Positions 13,401-28,554 of a DNA stretch of 64,000 bases are shown here, piece after piece. The DNA comes from Laccaria trichodermophora (taxonomy: Eukaryota; Basidiomycota; Agaricomycetes; Agaricales; Hydnangiaceae). Below the pieces are notes generated by a model. It had not been told where the DNA came from and made no database searches. It saw only the letters and a list, made by a program, of their open reading frames with translations. The stretch is from positions 1,488,001 to 1,552,000 of the forward strand of contig JACTVC010000008.1 in assembly GCA_018417955.1 (NCBI GenBank), read 5' to 3'. Positions within the stretch are counted from its first letter, which is position 1. The number at the start of each line of letters is the position of its first letter. A program made the translations under genes and the position numbers.

Positions 13401-14439
13401 TTGTTGTTCAGCTGCACTTTAATATTGAAGCCCCATTGGCAGGGACTGTCTTACGCAGCGTGTTCACGCGCTACAGAATAAGCAACGCTCTGGTAAGGTT
13501 GCCCCGCCAACAACGCCTTATGTGCCCAGTACCTCGGGCTCAAATGCGCTGGAAGGTGGTACCCGGATACCGTTCATGGAAGTCCCTGATTTCACCCCTC
13601 TTGGCCGACGGGCGCCTCCGCCGAGGACACTTCGACCCGCGTTCCCGTCGCCTGTCGTAGAAAATGCTCCATTCGCAAATGTAGCCCATGAGAAGGAAAG
13701 GAAAAGGAAGGTTCCTGCTTCGCTGTTGGCTCCCAGGTATTCGCATTTGCTCGAAGAAGCTATTGCTATCAGCCAGGATCTCCCTCCGTTGACGTCGACT
13801 TCGCGTATGGACGAAAACACTCTTGAAGGCGAAGCTGCTGACCAGTCTTACGAAGAGGAACATATTACGGAGTCATTTGAGGAAGAGCATACCGCAGATG
13901 CCTACGAGGAGGAAAACACACAAGAGTTATTCGAACAACCCCAAACATCAGCGACCATTGGTAACCGAGTCAAAGGTTTCTTCTTTTCCTATTTGCCGAC
14001 CTTGTCGAAGACGGCTCCTCCCGTTCAAAAATTCCACGTTCCGCGACAACCTGGTTTACCTCTCCCCCCTCTGGAGGTTCTTGAGAAGTCTCGTGGTCCC
14101 ATCACAACACCTGTTCGTCCCCCACTTCCGAAAGCCAGACATCCGAAGGAAATGGTTCATCTCCACCCCGCGCCTCAGCCTCAGCCTAAATCTTCTCTGA
14201 TACCTCGCGCTAAAAAGCCCCAGCGACTCGTGGATCTGCATCCTTTACCCCCGCCGCCGCCTCCGCCTGAGCCGCTGCCCAGGCCCAGGCGGAGTAGTGG
14301 GGGGAGCGTGAAGGATTTGGTGCGCGGCTTTGAAGATTTGAAGAAGAATGATGCTAAACCAGTGGAGTTGAAGAGAGTACGGAGTATTGGGGAGATGGGT
14401 CGTGGACAGGCGAGCAGTAGACCTGCTTGGAAGCCGTAA
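10456..14439 (+). CDS. Very large disordered conserved protein
   Basis: Start at ATG 10,456 (MAENQRPQAPVLNSPRVDLA). Introns fit at about 10,652-10,706, 12,696-12,741 (LKQ / HDYDCYTK) and 13,387-13,441 (WER / DCLTQRVHALQNKQRSG), giving one open frame to the stop at 14,437-14,439, about 1,270 residues. The N-terminal third is Ser/Pro/Arg-rich, with repeated TPP and PPREVF-type motifs. A Glu-rich segment (about 11,850-12,300) carries an imperfect internal repeat (EEEQELQPE...TSFEQ) twice. A more ordered block at about 13,180-13,390 (WTKEDWKQLDGCFTDERLA, then MVQVSDVVERFLILMGG) may be the functional domain. The C-terminus is Pro-rich. No known family recognised. The basic KRR clusters near 12,770-12,910 suggest a nuclear protein, but this is inference. 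Confidence 0.75.
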
Positions 14440-14625
14440 ATCACTGTTACGAAAATCTTGTATAATTATTATGTTCATGCACTATGCGTTATGTTGTTTA
14501 CTATGGAATTAATGTGGATTACATTTCAAATATTCAGCAATCCTCCGAGTTATTCGTGTACAATATAAGTTCCTGCATTTAACATTTTGATACTACAATC
14601 AAGCCACGCCCATGGTTTCCTTTCA

Positions 14626-16318
14626 TCAGTCCTTGGTCACCGCCTCCTCTTGGTGATCCTTTGCGTCCTCTTCGTATCCCTCAACTTTGATATCATTCAA
14701 ACCCAGTTCTTCATTTTGCTCAAAAGTCCTCTCGTAAGTCTCCGTGGTCATGTTTGGATCTGGGTCTGGCGCGTAAAGGCTCTGAATGTACGAGTTGGCC
14801 AATGGGTCGTCGAGGATGATTGTGAAAGGTCGCTCAGCAGCTTTGATCTATAATTGCGGGTAATCAGCCTCCCAACTACTTGCATTAGCGAAGTAAACAC
14901 TTACAGCTTTGAGACCCGTCAGGAACTTTTCGAAGGCGTTTCTATCCTCAACTATTGAGGAGTCTCCAGACGCGAAAACTTTCTCGGAAAGCTCCTCGTA
15001 GATTTGGTCGAGAATACCTTCCAGGGTGGTAAATCGGCCACCAAGAGTTCCGTGATTCAAAACGAGATCGATCTCTGGGATTGTCATGCCAGCGGTTTCG
15101 CTCTAGAAAATATTGTTGTTTGAGAGTCAACAGTGGGAAAAGGGAATCGGGTACCTTCAGAATATCACGACTCAGATCCTCTCGATCTTCCACCTTCAAG
15201 GTGATCCGTTTCCCTTTGTCCGAGATTGCTGATCCGGACTTGACCTCGTTATCTCGATACCCACAGTTGTCGCAGTTCGTAGACATGATCAAAATGTCCT
15301 GGAGATGTGGTTTGTGATAGTCCAATACTTTTATAACATAGACATACCTTGAAATAAGGGATATTGACCCGCTTCATGAGAGTTTGCAGCACATGGCCAC
15401 AGCTAGAACATACGCCGGGGAAGACCAAAATTTCGTCATTCGTTATCTCTTGGTTTTCAATCGTTTTAGTAGCTTCTTCGTCCGTGGCCTGCGTCGCATC
15501 ATCAGCTGCCACGAGGCCCAATGCAATATTTTGCTGCAGGGTTCTGGGATAGGTTCTCAGATTCCACTTGGGATCGGCCATACTCCCAATAAATTCGATG
15601 AAGCTATTGCCTGCTGGGTCGTCCAGCTTGACTGTAAATGCGGGCATGGGAAGAGATTCTTTTTCAGCAGCTGTTCCGGCTTGAAATTCTTCGTCCTCGT
15701 CGTCTCCGAGGATCTCCCTCATCTTGTCGATCAAAGATTGAATCTTGTGGTATCCATCTTCATTTTGTATCCGTCTCAAGGGCTGATCGAGGCTCAGGTC
15801 TGCAACAATGTCGCGAAGAAGGCCTTCCACCGTCGTGAGTTGACCACGTTCGGTACGGGGGAGGGTGAGCTCCAGTTCTGGTATCATGATTTCACATGAA
15901 GATGAACGTATAATCTGGCGATTTAAATCGGAGCGAGCCAGGATCTTGACCGTATAGAGAGTGCCCTCCGCTTCAATAAACGTTAGTGGAAAACGAGTAT
16001 CGAAATCAGCAGGAGGACATACGTCTGATGGTACTAGCGGATTGTATCTCGTTGTTTGTCGCGCCGCAATGCTCGCAACGGAAGGACATTACGATAACTT
16101 CGCGGAAAAATGGAATGGATGTGAGAAGGAGACGCGTGGTGCCCTACTAGTAAAGGTTTTCAGGTTCCTGCGAGATGGGTGAGGTAGCTGCTGACCTGTT
16201 CCCCGCATTTCATGCATAGGGATTCGACCTCTTGCACGACGTTTTCGTCGCCGCCATCGCTTACCTCTGTTTGGGTAGCGACAGCACCGATAGTGGGAAA
16301 AATTGTATCTGTAGTCAT
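14626..16318 (-). CDS. ZPR1: ZPR1 zinc-finger protein (eEF1A chaperone)
   Basis: Zpr1 is a conserved eukaryotic protein with two C4 zinc fingers, each followed by an alpha/beta (A/B) domain. It acts as a folding chaperone for translation factor eEF1A. Start at 16,318 ([19 protein letters not shown]). The first finger (LCMKCGEQ ... RCEHCG) lies near 16,060-16,230, and the first A/B domain includes [24 protein letters not shown] near 15,820-15,887. The second finger ([20 protein letters not shown] ... [14 protein letters not shown]; segment shortened) is near 15,270-15,400. The second A/B domain includes [20 protein letters not shown] near 15,020-15,085. The C-terminus is acidic, stop at 14,626-14,628. 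Short introns separate the exons. The two halves show the usual internal duplication. Divergent from SHMT. Confidence 0.93.
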
Positions 16319-16535
16319 CGGGAGTGATATGAAGAGAAAAAAAGACAATCGTTGTAGTTGCTATCTTATCTTTCATGTTTGGCAATAGCGTTGGAGTTTA
16401 ATCCCGTGATGTCGATCGATTTCGGTTTTAGCCGACCTGCCATTTTTTTTGGTTTACTGGTCAGTGGCGATGTTGAGATTAATAGGACGACCCATTCTCC
16501 GCACGCCCATCTCACGTCAACTAGTTTTCAGAAAA
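16319..16535. promoter_or_regulatory. Shared divergent promoter region, ZPR1 / SHMT
   Basis: Only 217 bp separate the start codons of ZPR1 (minus) and SHMT (plus), so both promoters must lie here or overlap the genes. No clear TATA box or named operator is seen. Shared control is inference from spacing. Confidence 0.5.
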
Positions 16536-18394
16536 ATGGCCACTGCGAATACCCCAGATTTCGTGTGTATCAAATCACTCTATTCTTGACCATTTGCTGA
16601 CTCTTGCAGTAGAACAAGGTTCTCTACGCTTCTTTGGCGGAGATCGACCCAGAGGTCAAGAATATCATCGATAAGGAGACATGGAGACAGTTCACTGGCC
16701 TCGAGCTTATTGCCTCCGAAGTAATGTCTCTTGTATCTGGACTACGGTCGTGTCTAATTTTACACGTAGAACTTGACCAGCAGGGCTACCATGGAGGCCA
16801 ATGGCTCAATTTTGACCAACAAGTATTCCGAAGGTCTCCCAAACGCCAGGTACTACGGTGGCAACGAGTATATCGATGAACTTGAAGTTCTTTGCCGCAA
16901 ACGTGCCCTCCAAGCTTTTAACCTTGACCCTCTTAAATGGGGCGTCAACGTTCAGCCATATTCTGGTAGTGTACGTCGCCATTCTTATATATCATATCTT
17001 CTCTCAACATCGTTCACTTTTAGACCGCCAAGTATGTTGCAATGGACACGTGGGGTGTGGACCCTGACTGACTGCCTTTCCCAGCTTTGCGGCTCTCACC
17101 GCGCTTATCCAGCCCAATGACCGTCTCATGGGTCTTGGACTTCCCGACGGTGGACATCTTACTCACGGATATTACGTATGTTGCCTTTTCCTCTATTTTT
17201 TCGCGTCTCAAGATCACGTGTTTTTCAGACCGCAAAGAAGAAGATGACTGCGTCGTCAATTTACTTCCAGTCTTTCCCTTATGCCATCACTCCCGAAACC
17301 AATTTGATTGACTATGCTGGGCTCGCCTCGCAAGCCAAGATCTTCAAGCCCCGCTTGATTATTTGTGGTGCCTCGGCTTACCCTCGTGACTGGGATTACA
17401 AGAACCTCAAGGATACCGCTACAAGGGAAGGTGCCTGGCTCATGGCAGATATTGCACACACCAGTGGTCTCGTTGCTGCTCAGGAGTTGAACAATCCCTT
17501 CGAATACTGTGATGTTGTCACCACGACAACGTGCGTCTCGCTTAGACATCTCGCTCTTTGGTGCTAACTGACACGATTGCAGCCACAAGACTCTCCGTGG
17601 TCCTCGTGCTGGTCTCATCTTCTTCAGGAAGGATCTCGAGAACGCGAAAGACCTCGAGAAGCGCGTTAATGACGCCGTCTTCCCTGCTTGCCAGGGTGGA
17701 CCCCACAACAACGTTATTTTATTTCATTGATTGGAACATCTATGGTCAAGCTCACGCGCCCTTTGTAGACCATCGCTGCTATCGCCACAGCCCTGCTCCA
17801 GGTCGCCCAACCCGAATTCCGTGCTTATGCTAAACAGGTCATCTCAAACGCCCAGACCCTCGCGTCATCGCTCATCGAGCATGGCTACAGGCTGCAAACT
17901 GGTGGCACCGACAACCATCTCGTCCTGTGGGACTTGCGGCCCATTGGTTTGACGGGCAGCAAAGTTGAAAAGGTGTGCGATCTTATGGGCATCACCATCA
18001 ATAGTATGATTTTCTCTGTTTCCCTCTCAGCCCTTTGTTCACGTTCATGTTGTCAGAGAACGCTGTTTCTGGTGACGCCTCTGCCCAAGTGCCAGGCGGC
18101 ATCCGTCTTGGCACTTCTGCCCTCACTTCTCGTGATATGAAGGAGGCTGATATCAAGAAGGTCGCTGAATTCCTTCACCGCGCCGTTCAACTCTCCTTGC
18201 TCCTCCAGAAAGAGGCCGGATCGAAGCTCCTCAAAGACTTCGTCCGCGTCGCCACTACTCAGGAGGCGGGCAAAGAGGGCTACGCAAAGGTGAAGGAGCT
18301 GCGCGACGAGGTCCAATCTTTCGCCAGCGCATTCCCACTCCCTGGTGTGGATGTCTCCGCGCTGAAAAAGCCTGAGGGTCTCCACGAGTATTAA
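16536..18394 (+). CDS. SHM2: Serine hydroxymethyltransferase, cytosolic form
   Basis: PLP enzyme converting serine and tetrahydrofolate to glycine and 5,10-methylene-THF, the main entry to one-carbon metabolism. Start ATG 16,536 (MATANTPDF). The first intron ends ...gcagtag, joining to [17 protein letters not shown]. Further exons give [55 protein letters not shown] and FVR-type C-terminal residues. The PLP lysine is in [16 protein letters not shown] at about 17,582-17,630, directly after an intron that splits [19 protein letters not shown] and [13 protein letters not shown] follow. The stop is at 18,392-18,394. There is no obvious mitochondrial presequence, which favours the cytosolic isozyme. 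Length (~475 aa) matches the family, and at least eight short introns are present. Confidence 0.94.
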
Positions 18395-18652
18395 TAGGCT
18401 CGTCAGAGTTGTGGGTGGGACTGTACGACGGGGGTGACTTGATTGGGATTAAAGAAGATTCAACGATCACTTAATGGATTTCGCATACGACTAGGGACAT
18501 TCAACCGTCCTCGTCACATTTCATGTATTTCTACGTAGCACTTGGCATTTAGCAAACATTTAGTATCCGCTGTGTTTGTTTATAATGGATCGCGTTGGTA
18601 AACAATTTTGTGTTTCGCGAGTTCTCTTTGAGCGTCTTCGCCGTATAAAACG
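18395..18652. promoter_or_regulatory. SHMT 3' flank and NIC96 promoter region
   Basis: A 258-bp spacer between two plus-strand genes. A TATA-like gtataaaac lies just before the NIC96 start codon (about 18,643-18,651), too close to the ATG to be a classical TATA box. Confidence 0.35.
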
Positions 18653-21600
18653 ATGTCGGCAGACCTTTCTTCGTTGTTAGCCTCGTCAAGGGGACTTACT
18701 TCCCATCTCTCTCGACCAGATTTGCCTTCCGTAAATCTATCCCTCGATCAAATCGAAGCTCTTTCGCGACGCCTTGTTTCCCGACAACCTGGCACGTCTA
18801 GTGACGCCGATCGCGCGTGCGTGTTCCTTCGGTGTTCCTCCACTTTTCATTTTCAATCTATTTTGCGACAGAAACTATTTATTGGCACAAGCACAGGTTG
18901 ATGCCTCCCATTTGTCAAGCTCGATCGCTCACTTGAATACTTCTACCACATTCTCACCACTTCAACCTCTCCAAGATACTGATGTTTCTGGTTACCTACG
19001 AGTTGCTCACGAGCAAAATCTTATTTCTACAATCGAAGAAGGAAGGAAGGAGACGCAGGAAGAGTTTTACCGTGTCCTCGAGGAGCGTAGTCAACGCGAT
19101 TGGGAGGCGAAGAAAAAGCATATTTTCGAGGAGCTTGGGGGTCGCGTCGGTGGTGACAACCGTGCCATATCCGAATTGAGAAGCAGTACACACGGGAAAA
19201 GCAGCTTAATGGTCAGTTCTCCATCACTCGCCCCCACTACCTCAATCGTTCTGAACTTTGTGTTAGTCAAGTGTCACTCCAAGTCTTTCTTTGCAGATGC
19301 AAAGCAAAATGATGGCTTATGATCGAGTGATATCAGACTTGAATGCTGCGAGGTTGCGTAGGACGTCGTTCCCCGTCGTTCATGCTCTAATCGAAGCATC
19401 TCTGGCCGTTTCTCAGGACGTGAGTAGATCATCAACCGTTCAGCAGGTTCTAATCAAACCACCCAGCCACGCTCCAGTCAGATAACGCAAAACTTTCACA
19501 TTCTCTCAAAAATCACCGCAGAGCCGCCTGCGCTTCCTCCAATAGAGCATGCTGGTGCCCACGTTCTTAATGCTCCCCTCTTTGAGCGCAAATATGCTCG
19601 CGTTTATCTTGGAGACCCTGACTCTCGAGATGCCATTGCTTTGAGGCGTCAAATTGCTAGAGGGGCGAGGGAAGCACTTGAGGAACAGTACTGGGATATC
19701 GTGGAACGTACAGTCCAGGCCCGCCCTGTGGAAGCCAGGCTTGGCGGAGACCCAAGTATTGCCAACAAAGTCAGAGCTTTCTTACTTGTAAGGTATTATC
19801 GTAATGGAGAATGGGAGGATCGTATTGAGGTATGTCGATTTTGTGGAGATATTGCGTTTATGACCAATCCCCTTCCAGCTTCTCGCCGGCCAACCCCTCT
19901 GGGCCAAGCTGTTTTATCTGGTTCGAACCGGACACGTGCAAGAGGCGTTGAACGAGGCACTGTCGTCACAGCAAGCGATTGAACATCGAGAACCAAGCTT
20001 TGTGAATCACTTTAGAGCCTGGACCGAATCTCCAGATCGAAGGTGACGCGTGTAAACCGTTTATGATCTCTTTTAACAAAATTCGGTCATAGATTGCCCA
20101 AACCCCATCGAGACCATCTACAAGCCGTGTACAATGCTCACATGTTACATTCCTCCACCGCAGATCCGTTCAAGCTAGCTTTATATAAGCTTATGGCGAG
20201 ACTTGAGCCTTCGAGAAGAAGCGTTCCGCAGGTGACGACTACGACCGAAGATTGGCTTTGGTACCAGCTTGCCATGGTGAGTCTACGGGGAGTCTATTCT
20301 CAGAAAGCATGTTGATGAGTTCACCTAGGTGGAAGAAGAAGAAGATGGCGGATTACGCGCGCTAGCGGAAGTCCTTCTTGGATACGGCGAACGCCATTTT
20401 GACGGTCCTGCCAATCAACCAGGGTCTCACCGTGGTGTATGGGCTGGTGTGTTATTGATGTGTGGCCAATTTGAGCGTGTTTGTTGACCCAAATTTTGTT
20501 GAAGTCCTGTTGCTGATTCAATTCCTTTTCTCGACAGGCGGTAGCTGCCCTTTGGGAACATCAGGAGACAGAAATTGAAGCTGTCCATCTCGCAATTGCT
20601 CTGGCGTATCATGGTCTCTTACGAGCCCCATCACGGGCAGAGACATCTGACATGACACCTTGTTTGTCTTTTTCGTGAGTTGCTTGAAGGATAATCGGTT
20701 GACGTCTTTTGTAGTGTCACTGTCGCCGGCGTCTCTTCCTGCACTAAGCATGTCGACTCTCATCTGGCGCTATGTGCGTCAATTCGTCAAGATGGATGCC
20801 AAAGAGGCTCTCCAATATGTATATTGTGTCTGCTTGTGTGGAGATCAGGGCGATAGTATTGGAAAGGAGCAAGTTGAGAGTGCTTGGGACCTTACCCGTC
20901 GGATCATCGTTCAAGCCAACAGCGGGCCAGGTTGGGAAGAGCTCGTTGGGGGTTTCAGGCCCGATGGTTCTCGATTCGTTCGTAACCACTTCCCTTCAAG
21001 TGCGCCGATTCTAATTTGTGTAACTGTTTTTCAGAGCGGCGTCATTGAACAAGGGGCATCCTTGTTGCGTTTGGAGGACAGCAAGCAATTCAATCAAGAA
21101 ATTATTATTCGTGCTGCCCAGCATTCGGAGGAGAATGATCGCATCGCTGAGGCTATAAAGCTGTACAATTTGGCTGGCGATTATTCCACTGTCGTCTCAT
21201 GCCTCGCACAAGCGCTGGGTAATACCATCTCTCAGTCCAGTCCCGACGAGAAGGCCCGCGCAATCGAGAAGACTGCGGCTGATATTTTGCGACATTATGA
21301 AAGAACCAATCGAGCTGTTGGCAAGAATCGCGAAGCCGTGATTAAGCTGCTCAGAATTAGGGAGGCTCTAGATGCAAAGAACTCTGGAAAACCCGATGTT
21401 GCGCTTGAGGTTCGCCTCTTTTTTTGCTTGTTCCATTTTTAATGGTGACCTATCACATGGTACAGATTATGGAGTCGACGGATCTCATCCCGCTAACTGG
21501 TGATGTCGCGAAAACGACACGACGTGCCGAAGAATTCAAGGATCTGCATGAGACACTGCAACGAAACTTGCAAACGTATCTCACCCTAACAATGGACGCG

Positions 21601-21836
21601 CTTGCAGCCATTCAGCAGAGAGTCAAGTCCTCAGCTGTTGGCGACACCACGCGACAGATGGTAAGGTTTTCCCACTACATATTTTACCTGTGACGCTGAT
21701 CTGGCTCGTGAAGACACTGTCTTCCATTAGGAGAAAGTCACGGTCATTGATGGTTTTTGCTGGTATTTTGAAGTATCGCATGTCGCCAGATGTATACTCT
21801 TACCTAGCTAGACTTGATGTAGAGATTGCATTGTGA
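18653..21836 (+). CDS. NIC96: Nucleoporin NIC96 (Nup93 family)
   Basis: Nic96/Nup93 is a scaffold protein of the inner ring of the nuclear pore, linking the Nsp1 complex to the core. Start ATG 18,653 (MSADLSSLLASSRGLTSHLS). After the first intron comes NYLLAQAQVDASHLSSSIAH, then HEQNLISTIEEGRKETQEEF and WEAKKKHIFEELGGRV, which I recognise as the characteristic fungal Nic96 N-terminal coiled-coil region. Later exons give ALYKLMARLEP and WLWYQLAMV, then HLAIALAYHGLLR, and EENDRIAEAIKLYNLAGDYS (alpha-solenoid). The last exon starts after acceptor ...gtgaag near 21,712 (TLSSIRRKSRSLMVFAGILK) and stops at 21,834-21,836. Ten or more introns are implied and not all joins were verified. Confidence 0.88.
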
Positions 21837-22018
21837 TAAAATGTAGATTTTGGCCCCTCTTTTCGGATAGACATAGCCGGGGTAATCTAGACCAAACATG
21901 TGAATGTAACGGTAGTTGGAGTCATACTTCCGTTTTACTTGTGGTCCTGGACTACTTCGCAAGTACTTTATCTCCAGTCTTTTTATGCGGACACAGCTCT
22001 GCCCACTTTCTCTCTGCA

Positions 22019-23653
22019 ATGTCTGCAGCTTTTCGTATAACCCCACATCTATGGGACAAGATCCACCATTTTGCAAGTTTTCCTCAAACCGGGGGTCCGT
22101 CGTGTGTTTTTTATCGTCTCTCTTCTCCCCAACTGACATGCATCAGTCTCTTTGCAACAAATGGTCTTGTTCGGCCAAAATCCGAGCCAAGGAACGCTTT
22201 TGAAAGCGAGCCAATTCTTGGCAGGTAAGATCTCTGTTACTGGTCATCGCATTGGGATCTAACAAGATAGCAGAGGAGCTGCCTGTGCGTCTGGCCCATC
22301 GTGTCAAGGAACTTGATGAGCTCCCTCACAACCTCAGCGCCATGCCCTCCATCCAGAAGGTCAAGCTCTGGTATGCCCAATCCTTCGAGGTACTGCTCCC
22401 CCACTCCCTTTTCACTCGTGTGACTGAAGTGAATCCACAGGAACTTATCACCTTTCCGCCGATAGCTCTGCCTCCAGACATTCGTCAAGCCCTCATGGTT
22501 CCCCGTTCAGACGATATTGCTCTCCCAGAATCAAAGCCCAATCCCTCCTTCACAAAATTCGCCGATGGCTCTACTCAATACACTCACGGGCATTGCAATA
22601 ACAACGGAAATGGGTTCAACAAGTTGAAGCTACGCGTGCCAATGGAGCGAAGGTTCGTCAGCATCTTCACCGATAGTCTTTTTTTAATCGTTGCTGCAGA
22701 TATTATGCCAATACGAATAACATCTCATGGCCACCAGCAGTACAAGATTACAACAAACGGTTCACAAAAGTTTTAGAGCATATCAAGAGCAGGCACGATC
22801 CCACCGTCACTACTGTTGCTCAAGGTGTCTTGGAATGGAAACGAAGTCAAAATGCACGCCACATTGGATTGGACATCCAAGCCTGGCTAGATCGATTCTA
22901 TCTCTCTCGTATAGGCATCCGATTTTTGATTGGTCAACGTGCGTGTCCTCTCCGGATTAAGAATAAGTTTCTTACTGAACAATTAACATATCAGACGTCG
23001 CACTTAACACCCACCAAGCACACGAAGACTACGTTGGGATAATCTGCACAAAAGCAAATGTACACGATATCGTTCAAGAAGCCATCGAAAACGCGCGCTT
23101 TGTATGTGAAGAGCACTACGCCATGTTCAAAGGGCCTCCTGTTCAGCTCATTTGCCCTAAACACCTCATATTCCCTTACGTCCCGGGCCACTTGTCACAC
23201 ATCTGTTTTGAGTTGCTCAAAAACTCCTTGCGTGCGGTTGTTGAGCGATATGGCGTTGACGACGATACTGGTGTGGTATATCCACCCATCAAAGTGATCG
23301 TTGTGGAAGGCAAAGAAGACATAACCATCAAGATCTCTGACGAGGGTGGGGGCATTGCACGGAGTGCCATCCCTCTCATTTGGACATACATGTACACGAC
23401 GATGGAGAGCCAAGACATCGATCAAAATTTCAAGGCTAGCGACTTCAAAGCTCCTATGGCTGGATTTGGCTATGGTTTGCCCCTGTCGAGATTGGTACGT
23501 TTCTTCCTTTACACTCTCAGCCACGCACTGATTTGCGCTCAGTATGCCCGCTATTTTGGAGGCGACCTCCGCCTGATATCTATGGACGGATTCGGAACGG
23601 ACGTGTATATCCATCTCAACCGGCTGTCGAGCAGCCAGGAACCGCTACCTTAG
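22019..23653 (+). CDS. Mitochondrial pyruvate dehydrogenase (branched-chain type) kinase
   Basis: GHKL-fold mitochondrial protein kinase that phosphorylates the E1 subunit of pyruvate (or branched-chain) dehydrogenase and switches it off. Start ATG 22,019 (MSAAFRITPHLWDKIHHFAS). Introns end before SLQQMVLFGQNPSQGTLLKA and AEELPVRLAHRVKELDELPH. The regulatory four-helix domain continues to about 22,960. The ATPase part shows the N-box (ELLKNSLRAVVERYG, about 23,210-23,250), G1 box (DEGGGI, about 23,340) and G2 box (GFGYGLPLSR, about 23,464-23,493). The last exon gives YARYFGGDLRLISMDGFGTD and stops at 23,651-23,653. Length (~440 aa) fits the family. PDK versus BCKDK cannot be told safely from sequence alone, though the C-terminal region looks PDK-like. 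Confidence 0.92.
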
Positions 23654-24488
23654 CGGAGCGCACACCCATTTTCTGGTGTATCCCCCCGCCATAGGTAGAC
23701 GGGACGCTGGGATGGCCGGAGTGCCTCCCGCTTTCCGCTCTCAAGCTTGTTGCGGCACGACTCACTCGTCGAGTTCCGTTCCTGTCCTGACTGGACGACC
23801 CTTTCATCTGCAATGGGTCTCGTCACATGCCTTTCATCTGAATCATCCGCTCTTTCCTTCATTTGTCTCGAGTCCGCTTCAAATTGTACTGCTAATTTCA
23901 ATGTACTACAAATCTCTGTATAATAACTCATCCCAAACGACCTCGTCAGGAATCGCTTAATATCTTATATACTGTAAAACGTACAGTACGCACAGATGAA
24001 CGTTACTGAAAGTTGAAATCCGCCATCCTCGCTTCGTCTGTCTCCAATCGGAAGCAGGAGTAGGTCTGTATCTCGACTTGACCCTAGTCTCTATCCAGAA
24101 GCCAGACTCGACGCCAGTCTCTATGGGATCAGCAAGAATTGTTCGTCATAAAGTTCGCTCTCTCAATCGAACATACCGGTCTCAGCGTGTTGCTGGTAAG
24201 ACGTGCCAACAAGAAAAGGTGCATCGTACATAGTACGTCATTCACGCTCAGTGACAGTTGAGAAAATCCGCTTGAAGAATTGTGGACTTTATTGAGTCCC
24301 CCTCTTGAGCTCGCTTTCCCAATTGCCCTTTGCCTTAGATTTCCTTGTCCTCTTCCAATCAGAAGTCCTATTCTCATGTTGATTACATAGGGATCCCCAC
24401 TCTTCTCACAGGCACTTCTGTCATGTTTAGCCCCTGCGTACTCAACATGTTCAACACCTAGCCCAGCCATCTATCCGAGCTTCCCACC
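23654..24488. other. Convergent intergenic region, no gene seen
   Basis: 835 bp between the stop codons of the PDK gene and the Trm4 gene. Small open frames occur on both strands but lack intron-aware continuation or any recognisable motif. A short near-duplicate (CCAGACTCGACGCCAGTCTC region at 24,100-24,120 echoing 24,075-24,095) is all I noticed. Confidence 0.6.
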
Positions 24489-27459
<2,971 letters not shown>

Positions 27460-27788
27460 GATTGAGCTTGGTTTTGGTAGACTCTATTTTCGCAGAGATT
27501 AGATCTTAGTTGACCTTGCTTGCCAAATTCAACAGATCACGCATAAACAAACACATCAACGTTACTTTATCTACAAGAACAACTTAAAACACGACGTAGG
27601 CGACTCGTTAAAGGTCTTGAGGGTTTGGGTATACTGAAAACTATGGCAAGATGGTTATGGCTTCTGCTTCTCAGTGATAGAAAGCCGTGGTGCCAAGGCT
27701 GCCACCGTGATTCGTCGACAAGTGTGACCACTTGAAGCATCTGGCAAGGGGGACTCGGAGCAAGTTCCTGTTACGGCTTCAATCCATT
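27460..27788. promoter_or_regulatory. Upstream region of TRM4 / 3' flank of AP-2 sigma
   Basis: 329 bp, presumably carrying the TRM4 promoter. No specific element recognised and no gene seen. Confidence 0.4.
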
Positions 27789-28479
27789 CTACTCGAGTTT
27801 TTCAAGTTCCTCAAGGCGTGACAGAACCACATCCTTGCTCGTCTCCTCTATTTCTCCGGCGAGGAAGATTTCATCCAAGATGGCATAGACCTGTGAACAT
27901 CGAAGATCATAGTTATGCTTAGGAATGATTTTCAAGATAATACCTTGTAAAAGTTGAAAACCAGGTCCAGTTCGCAAACGTTATCAAAGAATTGGTCTGC
28001 GGGCAATCAGTATGACCTCAGACTCGGAGAAGACAAGTGGCATACCAAGAACCTCTACAAACAGATGAATAGCTTCGAGATACGCCAATTCATTATCGTT
28101 TCCGTCCACGCACAGACAGAAGAAGAGTCCCGCGTATCGTCGATAAACAATTTTGTAATTGCGGAACTGAAGCGGATAGGTTGAGGAGGTCGAAGAGGGT
28201 TGATAGAGGCTCACCTCCACAAAGTTTGACTGATACTTCTGATCTCTAGGAGCTACGAGCCTATGAACCTCCCCGCGAAGTCGTACCTGGAGCAGCGGTT
28301 AAACCAATACGGACATTGTTGTGCTCAAGATGGGGCTTACCTTCTCCTCGTCGTCATATGGTACGTACCATTTTGACAATCTAGTTTTCCCTTGACGGTT
28401 CTATCGTGCATGACTTCACCACCGTCCGAGTGGTTTAAGTGATGAAAGCACTAACTTGTACCAAAATGAATCTGATCAT
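27789..28479 (-). CDS. APS2: AP-2 complex sigma subunit (clathrin adaptor small chain)
   Basis: Small subunit of the AP-2 adaptor, which links cargo and clathrin at the plasma membrane in endocytosis. Start at 28,479 (MIRFILVQ), intron, then [20 protein letters not shown] with two further introns. [40 protein letters not shown] and [20 protein letters not shown] follow. After an intron comes [20 protein letters not shown], ending [20 protein letters not shown] with stop at 27,789-27,791. About 142 residues, the full family length. The longin-like fold residues are intact. The [14 protein letters not shown] motif is diagnostic of sigma chains, and the [13 protein letters not shown] motif favours sigma-2 over sigma-1. 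Only 75 bp lie between its start and the stop of the ALDH upstream. Confidence 0.93.
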
Positions 28480-28554
28480 GGCTGGTGCCAAGAAAGTTAC
28501 AAACTGTGGTGATGTTATTACATAACCAACTTTAAGTATAATTTCTACGTTGTC

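Noticed and set aside
24129..24470. 113-codon minus-strand frame between the PDK and TRM4 genes
   Set aside because: No recognisable domain, and the region reads as convergent 3' flanks.
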